Source: Blastobasis lacticolella
Taxonomy: Eukaryota; Arthropoda; Insecta; Lepidoptera; Blastobasidae
Assembly: GCA_905147135.1 (NCBI GenBank)
Contig: LR990067.1
Span: 10,540,001 to 10,604,000, forward strand
Direction of reading: 5' to 3'
Length of the DNA stretch: 64,000 bases
Shown in pieces: positions 23,985 to 36,353 of the stretch (positions are counted from its first letter, which is position 1; each line of letters opens with the position of its first letter). The notes under the pieces are model-generated. The model had not been told where the DNA came from and made no database searches. It saw only the letters and a program-made list of their open reading frames with translations. Made by a program: the position numbers and the translations under genes.

Positions 23985-24425
23985 TATTTGGAGCGGCAGC
24001 TGAGGCAAGGATATGGGTACCCATTCGAATAACGCCATTTCCCCCGGCGAAACCCTCCACGTGGTTTGCGGCCTTGGCGAACCAGTTCACTTTGGCAAAA
24101 ATCGTTGAGGACACCGCGTAGTATCACAATACCGTATCCAGGATAGAGCCTACGTATTTCCTCCTCGTTGACCTCGTTGAAGACATAACAAACTCTCCTG
24201 CAGCATCCGACAAGTACGGGCGGCTGAAGGCGAATAATTCAAACGGCTCACGGCGTCACGGCAGAACTTGGTGGAAGAACTGCTAAACCACGAATAGCTA
24301 GGAGATCGTAAGCCGTCCCATTTTCTTTGCCACCTGAAACACCTTGCGGGGTCAGAAATACCAGATGACATCACCTGGACCGATCGCCATCCCAGCAGGA
24401 TGCAGACAACCATCGCGGAAATCAA
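23985..24425 (+). mobile_element. Decayed retrotransposon gag fragment
   Basis: On the plus strand, antisense to the GALNT gene, the words WFAALANQFTLA, ITNSPAASDKY and HLKHLAG-like segments appear in order but in different frames with stops. They match the capsid region of Ty3-like LTR retrotransposon Gag. No pol, protease or LTR pair is visible. It is a dead fragment carried along in the intron. Confidence 0.6.
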
Positions 24426-24803
24426 TTAAAAGACAATAAAAACAACTGAACAGCGACCATCGAGATCTCAATGGACGATTTGAAAATGGAAATCGAGAAT
24501 TCGTAATGAAGTCATAAAGAATATTGTAAATGTGAATCAGTTGAAAATGAAAAAAAAACCCACGAAAATGGAAATGGTAACGCTGAAGACGCGAGAAAAC
24601 GTCAACACCCAAGACTCATGCAAGTGATTTTTTATTGACTAGGGAGGCCCACGATCAGAAGTTAGGGTTGATGGAAAGTGGCCGTCGTGGACCAGGACAT
24701 CTGCAACCTAAAGGCAGCGGATACGGTGCCGGCCTTTGAGGTTGAAGGCATACCTTTTGAAGAAACCCATGTTATAGTGCAGACTCAAAATAAATTCAAT
24801 AAC

Positions 24804-25011
24804 TGGAATGAAATACGCCGTCCTGTGCAGCAAGTTTTTCTCATCGATGATGTCGATTACTGGCACGACCACGGCGTGAGAAGCTTCTTTTATGCGGTGG
24901 AGGAGTGGCCGGAGCCAGTCCGGCGTTACCTCGCAGTGGGAATCCAGGAAGATGAGGGTGTCACCGACGACTATTCGCGCGCCCGCCAGCCTGGCCCGAG
25001 TGAGGCCCCCA
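24804..25011 (-). CDS. GALNT alternative exon 4.14 (type B)
   Basis: 208 nt, 69 codons, acceptor gcgcag|T, donor ATTCCA|gttatt. It begins [17 protein letters not shown], with [17 protein letters not shown] and PVIDII. The IV pair after GAR is unique to this copy. Confidence 0.85.
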
Positions 25012-25559
25012 CTGCGCAAACGGCGATGGTTATACTATTATTTATGACATACGGTAGACAAACACGCAAGCGGGCCATCTGATGGAAAGTGGTCACCGCT
25101 GCCTATAGACATTAGTAACACACGGGGTATCGTAAACGTGTTGCCGACATCAATAACATGTTGCTTGAGCAACAAAATCGCAAATGCCCTTCCACTTCAA
25201 AAGCCACGATTCACTAAATCCCCAACCCATCGAGCACTGGATAGCTTGCTTACCGACAGGACACAATATTGAAAATAGTATTATTTGGCTGCAGTTTACT
25301 ACTTTGCTTGGTTACGATTTTGTAAGGTGCTACAGTGTTCAAAACCGACATTAGATATCTGAACGTACTTTTTGAGGTGATATGTAAGGTAAAGGAGATT
25401 CTGAACGGCAATATTTTACTGCAATAATGTGGCTCCTATTTAATACTAATTACTAAATATTTAAGGCTTGAAATATTGGATTTATCTGTATCCAAGATCC
25501 CTAACCGAATATAAAAAAATTTATCGGCTGTCAACGTCAGCCTGATTATTCGTCTAATA

Positions 25560-25800
25560 TCCAGTAAGTGATCAACGTTCCTGCGGCACCCCATAAGTAC
25601 GATCGGCTGAAAGCCGACTTGATCAAATGGCTCACGGCAGAACAAGGTGAAGGAACTGCTTCATTACGAAGAGCAAGCACATCAGAAGCCAAAACATTTT
25701 CTTCGCCACCTGAAAAACCTTACGGGGTCAGGAGTACTAGATGACTTCATCTGGATCGGTCGCCTTCTCAGCACCAGCATGCAGACATTCATCGTGGAAA
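25560..25800 (+). mobile_element. Decayed gag fragment, tandem unit copy
   Basis: Contains the gag-like run AAPHKYDRLKADLIK and, in another frame, the HLK/LAGSGV-like segment, followed by the 'ttgaaaacggaaatcaagaattcg' tail. It is broken by frameshifts and duplicated with the exon pair. Confidence 0.55.
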
Positions 25801-25968
25801 TCAATTAAGAAACAACCACTATAACTGAACAGCGACCATCGAGATACCAATGAGCGACTTGAAAACGGAAATCAAGAATTCGTAAAGAAGAGACAAGAGT
25901 GATAAAGAATATAATGAATGAAAAACTTGAAAAAATAGAAAGAATACTAGTTGAGGTGAAAACTGAAC

Positions 25969-26182
25969 CTGAAAATATTCACGGGCGTTGACGCTGTAGA
26001 GGAAGTCACTATTTAGGATGACGTCGACTATTGGCTTGATCACGGCGTGAGGGGCCTCTTTTATGCGGTGGAGAAGTGGCCGGAGCCAGTCCGGCTGCAT
26101 CTCGCAGTGGGCATCCAGAAAGATGATGGTGTCACCGACGGCGGGCCGCGCGCCCGCCAGCCTGGCCCGGATGAGGCCCATA
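25969..26182 (-). CDS. GALNT alternative exon 4.13 (type A)
   Basis: 214 nt, 71 codons, acceptor tgtacag|T, donor TTTCAG|gttcag. The peptide is identical to 4.9 and 4.11. The intron just after it shows the same repeat-derived sequence as its sisters. Confidence 0.87.
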
Positions 26183-27592
26183 CTGTACAAACGGCGATAT
26201 TTGTACTATTTTGTCGTACGGAACAAGCGGGTTACCTGATGGAAAGTAGTCACCGCTGCCTATACATATTAACAACACCAGGGGCATCGTCGATGCGTTG
26301 CCCACCTCTATAACACCTTGCTCTGGCACAATAAAGGCAAATGCACTTCCACTGCCGAAGCCACGGTTCACTAAATTCCCAACCCATGGAGCAATGAAGT
26401 ACCTTACTCATTGGCAGAAATAGTATTGTTGGCTGTGGAATTCTATAAGGCGAGTCCCTTACTATTTTGTTTTGTTACTATTTCATACGGTGCTACGGTG
26501 TTCAAAACCGAGGTTAGATATCTGGATGTCTTATTTGCGGTGAAAGGTAAGGTTTGGGGCTTCTGAACGGACAATATTTTCACTGCAATATGCTGCAACA
26601 CAGTAACCGGTGCAAAACATTTCCATTGTTTCCATTTTTGTTTTAGCCGCAAGCTTTTGTGCAAACTGCGTCTTTTTTTACACGGCATGAAGATTGCCGT
26701 GAACGAAAAAAAATGGTGTGTAAAATGTTGTCTGTTTAGAAGTCTCATCAAAGAAATAGCATAAAAATGTCAGGAATTTTTCGATTTTAAATGTCAATTG
26801 GTCGAGTACAAATGCGTCCTGGTGCGTTTATACTACCAATTCGGTCTGGCGGTAGTATGAAGACAGACGATTCATAAAATTTACGAGTACCCCCTAAATA
26901 CAAACAAGATGAATAACTTTGATCAAGATTTTGATAACTTCTGCTATCCAGATGTTGTCTTCCATTCCCGAAACGTGATTCTTACACGAAAGAGAGTCGA
27001 TGATCCGCATTTAAATCAATTTTAGTCAAAGGGGTCAGAACATCTTTGGGAAACCTGTACTGTACATGCCAGGTATATTATTTGCGACCATGGATTTATA
27101 TCCAAGATCCCAAGCCAAAGATCAAAATTTTCACCGACTGTCAACGAAATACTAGATGACATCACCTGGACCGATCGCCTTCCCAGCAGGATGCAGACAA
27201 CCATCGCGGAAATCAATTAAAAGACAATAAAAATAACTGAACAGCGACCATCGAGATCTCAATGGACGATTTGAAAATGGAAATCGAGAATTGGTAATGA
27301 AGTCATAAAGAATATTGTGAATGTGAATCAGTTGAAAATGAAAAAAAACCCACAAAAATGGAAATGGTAACGCTGAAGACGCGAGAAAACGTCAACACCC
27401 AAGACTCATGCAAGTGATTTTTTATTGACTAGGGAGGCCCACGATCAGATGTTAAGGTTGATGGAAAGTGGCCGTCGTGGACCAGGACATCTGCAACCTA
27501 AAGGGAGCGGATACGGTGCCGGCCTTTGAGGTTGTAGACATACCTTTTGAAGAAACCCATGTTATAGTGCAGACTCAAAATAAATTCATAAC

Positions 27593-27800
27593 TGGAATGA
27601 AATACGCCGTCTTGTGCAGCAAGTTTTTCTCATCGATGATGTCGATTACTGGCACGACCACGGTGTGAGAAGCTTCTTTTATGCGGTGGAGGAGTGGCCG
27701 GAGCCAGTCCGGCGTTACCTCGCAGTGGGCATCCAGGAAGATGAGGGTGTCACCGACGGCTAGCCGCGCGCCCGCCAGCCTGGCCCGAGTGAGGCCCCCA
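27593..27800 (-). CDS. GALNT alternative exon 4.12 (type B)
   Basis: 208 nt, 69 codons, acceptor gcgcag|T, donor ATTCCA|gttatg. It begins [17 protein letters not shown], with [17 protein letters not shown] and PVIDII. It is the only type-B copy with DAH rather than DSH, and it has LA where sisters have KA or IV. Confidence 0.85.
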
Positions 27801-28319
27801 CTGCGCAAACGGCGATGGTTATACTATTAGTTATGACATACGGTAGACAAACACGCAAGCGGGCCATCTGATGGAAAGTGGTCACCGCTGCCTATAGACA
27901 TTAGTAACACACGGGGTATCGTTAACGTGTTGCTCTAGCAACAAAATCGCAAATGCCCTTCCACTTCTAAAGCCACGATTCACTAAATCCCCAGCCCATG
28001 GAGCACTGAATACCTTGCTTACCGACAGGACACAATATTTAAAATAGTATTGTTTGGCTGCAGTTTACTACTTTGCTTGGTTACGATTTTGTAAGGTGAT
28101 ACAGTGTTCAAAACCGACATTAGATATCTGAACGTACTTTTTGAGGTGATATGTAAGGTAAAGGAGATTCTGAACGGCAATATTTTACTGCAATAATGTG
28201 GCTCCTATTTAATACTAATTACTAAATATTTAAGGCTTGAAATATTGGATTTATTTGTATCCAAGATCCGTAACCAATTATAAAAAGAATTATCGGCTGT
28301 CAACGTCAGCCTGATTATT

Positions 28320-28580
28320 CTTCTAATATCCAGTATGTGATCAACGTTCCTGCGGCACCCCATAAGTACGATCGGCTGAAAGCCGACTTGATCAAACGGC
28401 TCACGGCAGATCAAGGTTAAGGAACTGCTTTATTACGAAGAGCAAGCACATCAGAAGCCAAAACATTTTCTTCGCCACCTGAAACACCTTGCGGGGTCAG
28501 GAGTACTAGATGACTTCATCTGGATCGGTCGCCTTCTCAGCACCAGCATGCAGACATTCATCGTGGAAATCAATTAAGAG
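28320..28580 (+). mobile_element. Decayed gag fragment, tandem unit copy
   Basis: Same gag remnant as at 25560, in the next unit, with the same frameshifts. It carries no coding potential of its own. Confidence 0.55.
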
Positions 28581-28737
28581 ACAACCACTATAACTAAACA
28601 GCGACCATCGAGATCTCAATAAGCGACTTGAAAATGGAAATCAAGTATTCGTAAAGAAGAGACAAGAGTGATAAAGAATATAATGAATGAAAAACTTGAA
28701 AATATAGAAAGAATACTAGTTGAGGTGAAAACTGGAC

Positions 28738-28951
28738 CTGAAAATATTCGCGGGCGTTGACGCTGTAGAGGAAGTCACTATTTAGGATGACGTCGACTAT
28801 TGGCTTGATCACGGCGTGAGGGGCCTCTTTTATGCGGTGGAGGAGTGGCCGGAGCCAGTCCGGCTGCATCTCGCAGTGGGCATCCAGAAAGATGATGGTG
28901 TCACCGACGGCGGGCCGCGCGCCCGCCAGCCTGGCCCGGATGAGGCCCATA
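28738..28951 (-). CDS. GALNT alternative exon 4.11 (type A)
   Basis: 214 nt, 71 codons, acceptor tgtacag|T, donor TTTCAG|gtccag. The peptide is identical to 4.9 and 4.13: [33 protein letters not shown]. It is the A member of one B-A pair in the tandem array. Confidence 0.87.
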
Positions 28952-30359
28952 CTGTACAAACGGCGATATTTGTACTATTTTGTCGTACGGAACAAGCGGG
29001 TTACCTGATGGAAAGTAGTCACCGCTGCCTATACATATTAGCAACACCAGGGGCATCGTCGATGCGTTGTCCACCTCTATAATACGTTGCTCTGGCACAA
29101 TAAAGGCAAATGCACTTCCACTGCCGAAGCCACGGTTCACCAAATTCCCAACCCATGGAGCAATGGAGTACCTTACTCATTGGCAGGAATAGTATTGTTG
29201 GCTGTGGAATTCTGTAAGGCGAGTCCCTGACTATTTTGTTTTGTTACTATTTCATATGGTGCTACGGTGTTCAAAACCGAGGTTAGATATCTGGATGTCT
29301 TATTTGCGGTGAAAGGTAAGGTTTGGGGCTTCTGAACGGACAATATTTTCTCTGCAATATGCTGCAACACAGTAACCGGTGCAAAACATTTCCATTGTTC
29401 CCATTTTTGTTTTAGCCGCAAGCTTTTGTGCAAAGTGCGTCTTTTTTTACACGGCATGAAGATTGCCGTGAATGAAAAAAAATGGTGTGTAAAATTTTGT
29501 CTGTTTAGAAGTCTCATCAAAGAAATAGCATAAAAAATGTCAGGAATTTTTCAATTTTAAATGTCAATTGGTCGAGTACAAATGCGTCCTGGTGCGTTTA
29601 TACTACCAATTCGGTCTGGCGGTAGTATGAAGACAGACGGTTTATAAAATTTACGAGTACCTCCTAAATACAAACAAGATGAATAACTTTGATCAAGATT
29701 TTGATAACTTCTGCTATCCAGATGTTGTCTTCCATTCCCGAAACGTGATTCTTACAAGAAAGAGACTCGATGATCCGCATTTAAATCAATTTTAGTCAAA
29801 GGGGTCAGAACATATTTGGGAAACCTGTACATGCCAGGTATATTATTTGCGACCATGGATTTATATCCAAGATCCCAAGCCAAAGATCAAAATTTTCACC
29901 GACTGTCAACGAAATACCAGATGACATCACCTGGAACGATCACCTTCCCAGCAGGATGCAGACAACCATCGCGGAAATCAATTAAAAGACAATAAAAATA
30001 ACTGAACAGCGACCATCGAGATCTCAATGGACGATTTGAAAATGGAAATCGAGAATTCGTAATGAAGTCATAAAGAATATTGTGAATGTGAATCAGTTGA
30101 AAATGAAAAAAAAACCCATGAAAATGGAAATGGTAACGCTGAAGACGCGAGAAAACGTCAACACCCAAGACTCATGCAAGTGATTTTTTATTGACTAGGG
30201 AGGCCCACGATCAGATGTTAGGGTTGATGGAAAGTGGCCATCGTGGACCAGGACATCTGCAACCCAACGGGAGCGGATACGGTGCCGGCCTTTGAGGTTG
30301 AAGACATACCTTTTGAAGAAACCCATGTTATAGTGCAGACTCAAAATAAATTCAATAAC

Positions 30360-30567
30360 TGGAATGAAATACGCCGTCCTGTGCAGCAAGTTTTTCTCAA
30401 CGATGATGTCGATTACTGGCACGACCACGGTGTGAGAAGCTTCTTTTATGCGGTGGAGGAGTGGCCGGAGCCAGTCCGGCGATACCTCGCAGTGGGAATC
30501 CAGGAAGATGAGGGTGTCACCGACGGCTTTCCGCGCGCCCGCCAGCCTGGCCCGAGTGAGGCCCCCA
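30360..30567 (-). CDS. GALNT alternative exon 4.10 (type B)
   Basis: 208 nt, 69 codons, acceptor gcgcag|T, donor ATTCCA|gttatt. It begins [17 protein letters not shown] with [17 protein letters not shown] and PVIDIIV. It differs from 4.8 by one residue (V for D after PVIDII). Confidence 0.85.
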
Positions 30568-31109
30568 CTGCGCAAACGGCGATGATTATACTATTATTTA
30601 TGACATACGGTAGACAAACACGCAAGCGGGCCATCTGATGGAAAGTGGTCACCACTGCCTATAGACATTAGTAACACACGGGGTATCGTTAACGTGTTGC
30701 CGACATCTATAACATGTTGCTCTAGCAACAAAATCGCAAATGCCCTTCCACTTCTAAAGCCACGACTTCACTAAATCCCCAACCCATGGAGCACTGGATA
30801 CCTTGCTTACCGACAGGACACAATATTTGAAATAGTATTGTTTTGCTGCAGTTTACTACTTTGCTTGGTTACGATTTTGTAAGGTGCTACAGTGTTCAAA
30901 ACCGACATTAGATATCTGAACGTACTTTTTGAGGTGATATGTAAGGTAAAGGAGATTCTGAACGGCAATATTTTACTGCAATAATGTGGCTCCTATTTAA
31001 TACTAATTACTAAATAATTATGGCATGAAATATTGGATTTATCTGTATCCAAGATACCTAACCGAATTTAAAAAAAATTATCGGCTGTCAACGTCAGCCT
31101 GATTATTCG

Positions 31110-31370
31110 TCTAATATCCAGTAAGTAATCAACGTTCCTGCGGCACCCCATAAGTACGATCGGCTAAAAGCCGACTTGATCATACGGCTCACGACAGAAC
31201 AAGGTGAAGGAACTGCTTCAATACGAAGAGCAAGCACATCAGAAGCCAAAACATTTTCTTCGCCACCTGCAACACCTTGCGGGGTCAGGAGTACCAGATG
31301 ACTTCATCTGGACCGGACGCCTTCTCAGCACCAGCATGCAGACATTCATCGTGGAAATCAATTAAGAGAC
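31110..31370 (+). mobile_element. Decayed gag fragment, tandem unit copy
   Basis: Same gag remnant in a third unit. The word APHKYDRL is still visible. It shows that the fragment was inside the unit before tandem amplification. Confidence 0.55.
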
Positions 31371-31525
31371 AACCACTATAACTAAACAGCGACCATCGAG
31401 ATCTCAATAAGCGACTTGAAAATGGAAATTAGAATTCGTAAAGAAGAGACAAGAGTGATAAAGAATATAATGAATGAAAAACTTGAAAAAAATAGAAAGA
31501 ATACTATTTGAGGTGAAAACTGGAC

Positions 31526-31739
31526 CTGAAAATACTCGCGGGCGTTGACGCTGTAGAGGAAGTCACTATTTAGGATGACGTCGACTATTGGCTTGATCAC
31601 GGCGTGAGGGGCCTCTTTTATGCGGTGGAGGAGTGGCCGGAGCCAGTCCGGCTGCATCTCGCAGTGGGCATCCAGAAAGATGATGGTGTCACCGACGGCG
31701 GGCCGTGCGCCCGCCAGCCTGGCCCGGATGAGGCCCATA
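31526..31739 (-). CDS. GALNT alternative exon 4.9 (type A)
   Basis: 214 nt, 71 codons, acceptor tgtacag|T, donor TTTCAG|gtccag. It begins [17 protein letters not shown], then [17 protein letters not shown] and PIVDVI. The peptide is identical to 4.11 and 4.13; I noticed one silent change (GCG to GCA before the RPA codons). The PIVD variant of PIID is shared by all type-A copies. Confidence 0.87.
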
Positions 31740-33154
31740 CTGTACAAACGGCGATATTTGTACTATTTTGTCGTACGGAACAAGCGGGTTACTTGATGGA
31801 AAGTGGTCACCGCTGCCTATACATATAAGCAACACCAGGGGCATCGTCGATGCGTTGCCCACCTCTATAACACGTTGCTCTGGCACAATAAAGGCAAATG
31901 CACTTCCACTGCCGAAGCCACGGTTCACTAAATTCCCAACCCATGGAGCAATGGAGTACCTTACTCATTGGCAGGAATAGTATTGTTGGCTGTGGAATTC
32001 TGTAAGGCGAGTCCCTTACTATTTTGTTTTGTTACTATTTCATATGGTGCTACGGTGTTCAAAACCGAGGTTAGATATCTGGATGTCTTATTTGCGGTGA
32101 AAGGTAAGGTTTGGGGCTTCTGAACGGGCAATATTTTCACTGCAATATGCTGCAACACAGTAACCGGTGCAAAACATTTCCATTGTTTCCATTTTTGTTT
32201 TAGCCGCAAGCTTTTGTGCAAACTGCGTCTTTTTTCACTCGGCATGAAGATTGACGTGAATAAAAAAAAATTGCGTGTAAAATTTTGTCTGTTTAGAAGT
32301 CTCATCAAAGAAATAGCATAAAAAATGTCAGGAATTTTTCAATTTTAAATGTCAATTGGTCGAGTACAAATGCGTCCTGGTGCGTTTGTACTACCAATAC
32401 GGTCTGGCGGTAGTATGAAGACAGACAGATTATAAAATTTACGAGTACCTCCTAACTACAAACAAGATGAATAACTTTGATCAAGATTTTGATAACTTCT
32501 GCTATCCAGATGTTGTCTTCCATTCCCGAAACGTGATTCTTACAAGAAAGAGACTCGATGATCCGCATTTAAATAAATTTTAGTCAAAGGGGTCAGAACA
32601 TCTTTGGGAAACCTGTACTGTACATGCCAGGTATATTATTTGCGACCATGGATTTATATCCAAGATCCCAAGCCAAAGATCAAAATTTTCACCGACTGTC
32701 AACGAAATACCAGATGACATCACCTGGACCGATCGCCTTCCCAGCAGGATGCAGACAACCATCGCGGAAATCAATTAAAAGACAATAAAAACAACTGAAC
32801 AGCGACCATCAAGATCTCAATGGACGATTTGAAAATGGAAATCGAGAATTCGTAATGAAGTCATAAAGAATATTGTGAATGTGAATCAGTTGAAAATGAA
32901 AAAAAAATCCACAAAAATATGGAAATGGTAACGCTGAAGACGCGAGAAAATGTCAACACCCAAGACTCATGCAAGTGATTTTTTATTGACTAGGGAGGCC
33001 CACGATCAGATGTTAGGGTTGATGGAAAGTGGCCATCGTGGACCAGGACATCTGCAACCCAAAGGGAGCGGATACGGTGCCGGCCTTTGAGGTTGAAGAC
33101 ATACCTTTTGAAGAAACCCATGTTATAGTGCAGACTCAAAATAAATTCAATAAC

Positions 33155-33362
33155 TGGAATGAAATACGCCGTCCTGTGCAGCAAGTTTTTCTCATCGATG
33201 ATGTCGATTACTGGCACGACCACGGTGTGAGAAGCTTCTTTTATGCGGTGGAGGAGTGGCCGGAGCCAGTCCGGCGATACCTCGCAGTGGGAATCCAGGA
33301 AGATGAGGGTGTCACCAACGGCTTTCCGCGCGCCCGCCAGCCTGGCCCGAGTGAGGCCCCCA
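33155..33362 (-). CDS. GALNT alternative exon 4.8 (type B)
   Basis: 208 nt, 69 codons, acceptor gcgcag|T, donor ATTCCA|gttatt. It begins [17 protein letters not shown], then [17 protein letters not shown] and PVIDII. DSH replaces DAH, which keeps both metal ligands. It pairs with type-A exon 4.9 in the tandem repeat of about 2.8 kb. Confidence 0.85.
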
Positions 33363-34539
33363 CTGCGCAAACGGCGATGATTATACTATTATTTATGACA
33401 TACGGTAGACAAACACGCAAGCGGGCCATCTGATGGAAAGTGGTCACCACTGCCTATAGACATTAGTAACACACGGGGTATCGTTAACGTGTTGCCGACA
33501 TCTATAACATGTTGCTCTAGCAACAAAATCGCAAATGCCCTTCCACTTCTAAAGCCACGACTTCACTAAATCCCCAACCCATGGAGCACTGGATACCTTG
33601 CTTACCGACAGGACACAATATTTGAAATAGTATTGTTTGGCTGCAGTTTACTACTTTGCTTGGTTACGATTTTGTAAGGTGCTACAGTGTTCAAAACCGA
33701 CTTTACTGTACTTTTTGAGGTGATATGTAAGGTAAAGGAGATTCTGAACGGCAATATTTTACTGCAATAATGTGGCTCCTATGCCTCCTCGCACTTTATT
33801 GTGGCAAAGTGCGTTCTTTTCCACTGAGCATGAACTTAGCCGTGATGGACAATATGACAAATAAATATTGTAAGTAAAATTTTTGTTCGATTAGAGCATG
33901 TTGAGCCTTGTCATGGACAAGGGAGATAGCATCATTATTATGACGTCATTTAAAAAGAAATTATATGAGTACAGCTGCATCCTGCTGTTTTTGGACTACC
34001 CAATATGGCAGTCTGGCGGTAGTAAAAGGACAGGCGGTTCCTATAATTTATGAGTACCTCCGGTATGCAGAAAAAATTTATAATATTGATACGGATACAG
34101 GTTACTCCAGAGATACAGGTTTTCTAACCATAGTTTAGGAGTCATAGAAGTTCATGTATTTTGTTAAAAATATGGTAATAAAGATAACATATTTAAGGCT
34201 TGAAATATTGGATTTATCTGAATCCAAGATCATTAACCTAATATTTAAAATTTTATCAGCTGTCAACGTCAGCCTGATTATTCGTCTTATATCCAGTAAG
34301 TGAAAATTTGTTTATTTATTTATTACATTAACTATTTGCAGCAGCTACATTTTAAAATGTTCCCATTACGTATTGATTTCCGTTGTCATTACATCCTCTG
34401 TAAATAACTAATTAGTAATTCTTTAATTCATCGTCACCTCTTTATTGGTGATTCCGAGAGGAGCACTATGCAGGCTGTGTTTGGAGGAAGCGGCAGCAGA
34501 AGCAAGGTTGTAGACCGGGTATACGTCATTTTTTAGGCG

Positions 34540-34815
34540 AAACCTCATGTGGTTCGCGGCCCTGGAAAGCCAGTTAACTTTGGCAAACGTCACGCAAAAC
34601 ACCACGAAGTACGAATCGTCGAAGACATGATCAACGTCCCTGCGGCACCCCATAAGTACGATCGGCTGAAAGTCGACTTGATCAAACGGCTCACGGCAGA
34701 ACAAGGTGAAGGAACTGCTTCACTACGAAGAGCAAGCACATCAGAAGCCAAAACATTTTCTTCGCCACCTTAAACACCTTGCGGGGTCAGGAGTACCAGA
34801 TGACTTCATCTGGTA
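34540..34815 (+). mobile_element. Decayed gag fragment, best preserved copy
   Basis: Three gag-like segments follow one another in three frames: MWFAALESQLTLANVT, then VPAAPHKYDRLKVDLIKRL, then a KHFLRHLKHLAG-type segment. A Ty3-like Gag capsid region is the natural reading. At least two frameshifts and a stop separate the parts. No LTRs recognised. Confidence 0.65.
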
Positions 34816-35184
34816 AGATTGACGACTGGAGGAGCGACTTGAAAATAGAAATCAAGAATTCATAAATAAGAGACAAAGAGTGATAAAAAATATAATGAAT
34901 GAAAAACTTTAAAAAATAGAAAGAATACTGGTTGAGGTGAAGTGGTAACGCTGAAGACGCGAGAAAATGTCAACACCCAAGACTCATGCAAGTAATTTTT
35001 TATTGACTAGGGAGGCCCACGATCAGATATTAGGGTTGATGGAAAGTGGCCATCGTGGACCAGGACATCTGCAACCCAAAGGGAGCGGATACGGTGCCGG
35101 CCTTTGAGGTTGAAGGCATACCTTTTGAAGAAACCCATGTTATAGTGCAGACTCAAAATAAATTCAATAACTGGAATGGAATAC

Positions 35185-35389
35185 GTTGGTATCGGTGACG
35201 CCGTAGACGAAGTCTCTCTCATCGATGACGTCGATTACTGGCACGACCACGGCGTGAGGGGCCTGCTTTATTCGGTGGAGGAGTGGCCGGAACCAGTCCG
35301 GCTTCACCTCGCAGTGGGCATCCAGAAAGATGAAGGTGTCACTCATGGCGTTCCGCGCGCCGACCAGCCTGGCTCGGGTAAGGCCCTCA
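35185..35389 (-). CDS. GALNT alternative exon 4.7
   Basis: 205 nt, 68 codons, acceptor gcgcag|T and proposed donor ACCAAC|gtattc. It begins EGLTRARLVGARNAMSD. With the junction Arg this gives the REGL seen in most GALNT enzymes, the only copy here to do so. [17 protein letters not shown] and PVIDVI follow. A second GT (TCCA|gttatt) would break the phase. Confidence 0.8.
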
Positions 35390-35469
35390 CTGCGCAAACG
35401 ACGATGTTTGTATGATATACGGTTGGCAAACAGGCAAGCAGGCCATCTCATGGCCTGCTTGCCTGCGTC

Positions 35470-35870
35470 TTACGGCGTCACGGCAAAACAAAGTATTTAA
35501 AACATATTTAGAAAATATTAAACAAATACAAATAAAGATAACTAAAATACTATTAAGCAAGTCACAGCGAAGAGAAATAAGTTTGGGTAAATATTGTGAA
35601 AAAGTATTTTTATATGCCAAAATATTACCTGTAGAAAGTAAAGAAAGACTATTTATGTTAAAAGAACAGTTTGGAAATGACGCAGACAAAGAAAAACAAA
35701 AACTTGGCTATCCAGAAAACCAGAGGTACCAGATGACATCATCTGGAACAGTCGCCTTCCCAGCAGCATGCATGCAAACAAAACAACTGAACAGCGACCG
35801 TCGAGATCTCAATGAGCGATTTGAAAATGGAAATCGAGAATTCGTAAAGAAGTCAGAGTGATAAGGAATT
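35470..35870 (+). other. Unrecognised Lys-rich segment, second copy
   Basis: An open plus-strand stretch reads FKTYLENIKQIQIKITKILL, then LPVESKERLFMLKEQFGNDA, and ends in gag-like sequence with LNERFENGNREFVKK. It is closely similar to 37480-37740, where the frame is interrupted. The family is unknown. It lies between exons 4.6 and 4.7 on the opposite strand and is probably transposon-derived. Confidence 0.4.
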
Positions 35871-36151
35871 TTATGAATGAAAGACTTGAAAAAAAAAAGA
35901 ACACTAGTCGAGGCGAAGTGGTAACACCGAGGATGCGAAAAAATGTCACCCAAGCGTCATACAAATAAGTTTTATTGCCTAGGCAGGCACACACACGGTT
36001 AGTCGATCCGCCTGATGGAAAGCGGCCACCGTCGACCAGGACATCTACAACCTATGGGTAGCGGATTTAGTGCCGGCCTTTGATGTTGTACACATGCCGT
36101 TTGAAGAACCCCATGTAAACTCAATATAAATCAATAACTGGAATGAAATAC

Positions 36152-36353
36152 GTCGGTTTCGGTGAGGTAGTAGGCGAAGTTCTCATTGATGACGTCGATG
36201 TCTGGCACGGCCACGGCGTGGGGGGCCTCTTTTATGCGGTGGAGGAGTGGCCGGAGCCAGTCCGGCTTCACCTCGCAGTGGGCGTCCAGGAAGATGATGA
36301 CGTCACCGACGGCGGCCCTCGCGCCCGCTACCCTGGCCCGGATGAGGCCCACA
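36152..36353 (-). CDS. GALNT alternative exon 4.6
   Basis: 202 nt, the shortest copy, 67 codons, acceptor gcgcag|T and proposed donor ACCGAC|gtattt. It begins VGLIRARVAGARAAVGD, then [17 protein letters not shown] and PDIDVI, sharing the PDID change with 4.5. The two are clearly sister copies, and their spacing of about 2.0 kb suggests a local duplication. Confidence 0.8.

Larger units (their letters stand above)
22600..33470 (-). repeat. Tandem array of about 2.8-kb units carrying B-A exon pairs
   Basis: Type-B exons start 2789, 2767 and 2795 nt apart (24804, 27593, 30360, 33155). Type-A exons are 3329, 2769 and 2788 nt apart (22640, 25969, 28738, 31526). Whole introns repeat with them at high identity, including a gag fragment on the plus strand, a short 'atgaataactttgatcaag' block and SINE-like pieces. 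Four B-A pairs therefore arose by recent tandem duplication of one unit. Exon peptides are more alike than neighbouring intron sequence in type A, while type B varies at a few codons. Confidence 0.9.

Noticed and set aside
24678..25082. Plus-strand 134-residue frame, with near copies at 30234 and 33029
   Set aside because: It is the antisense shadow of type-B exon 4 and its flanks; codon content follows the minus-strand exon.
22718..29143. Repeated frames on both strands around 'EEWPEPV' and '[11 protein letters not shown]'
   Set aside because: They are other-frame readings of the GALNT alternative exons, conserved only because the exon is.
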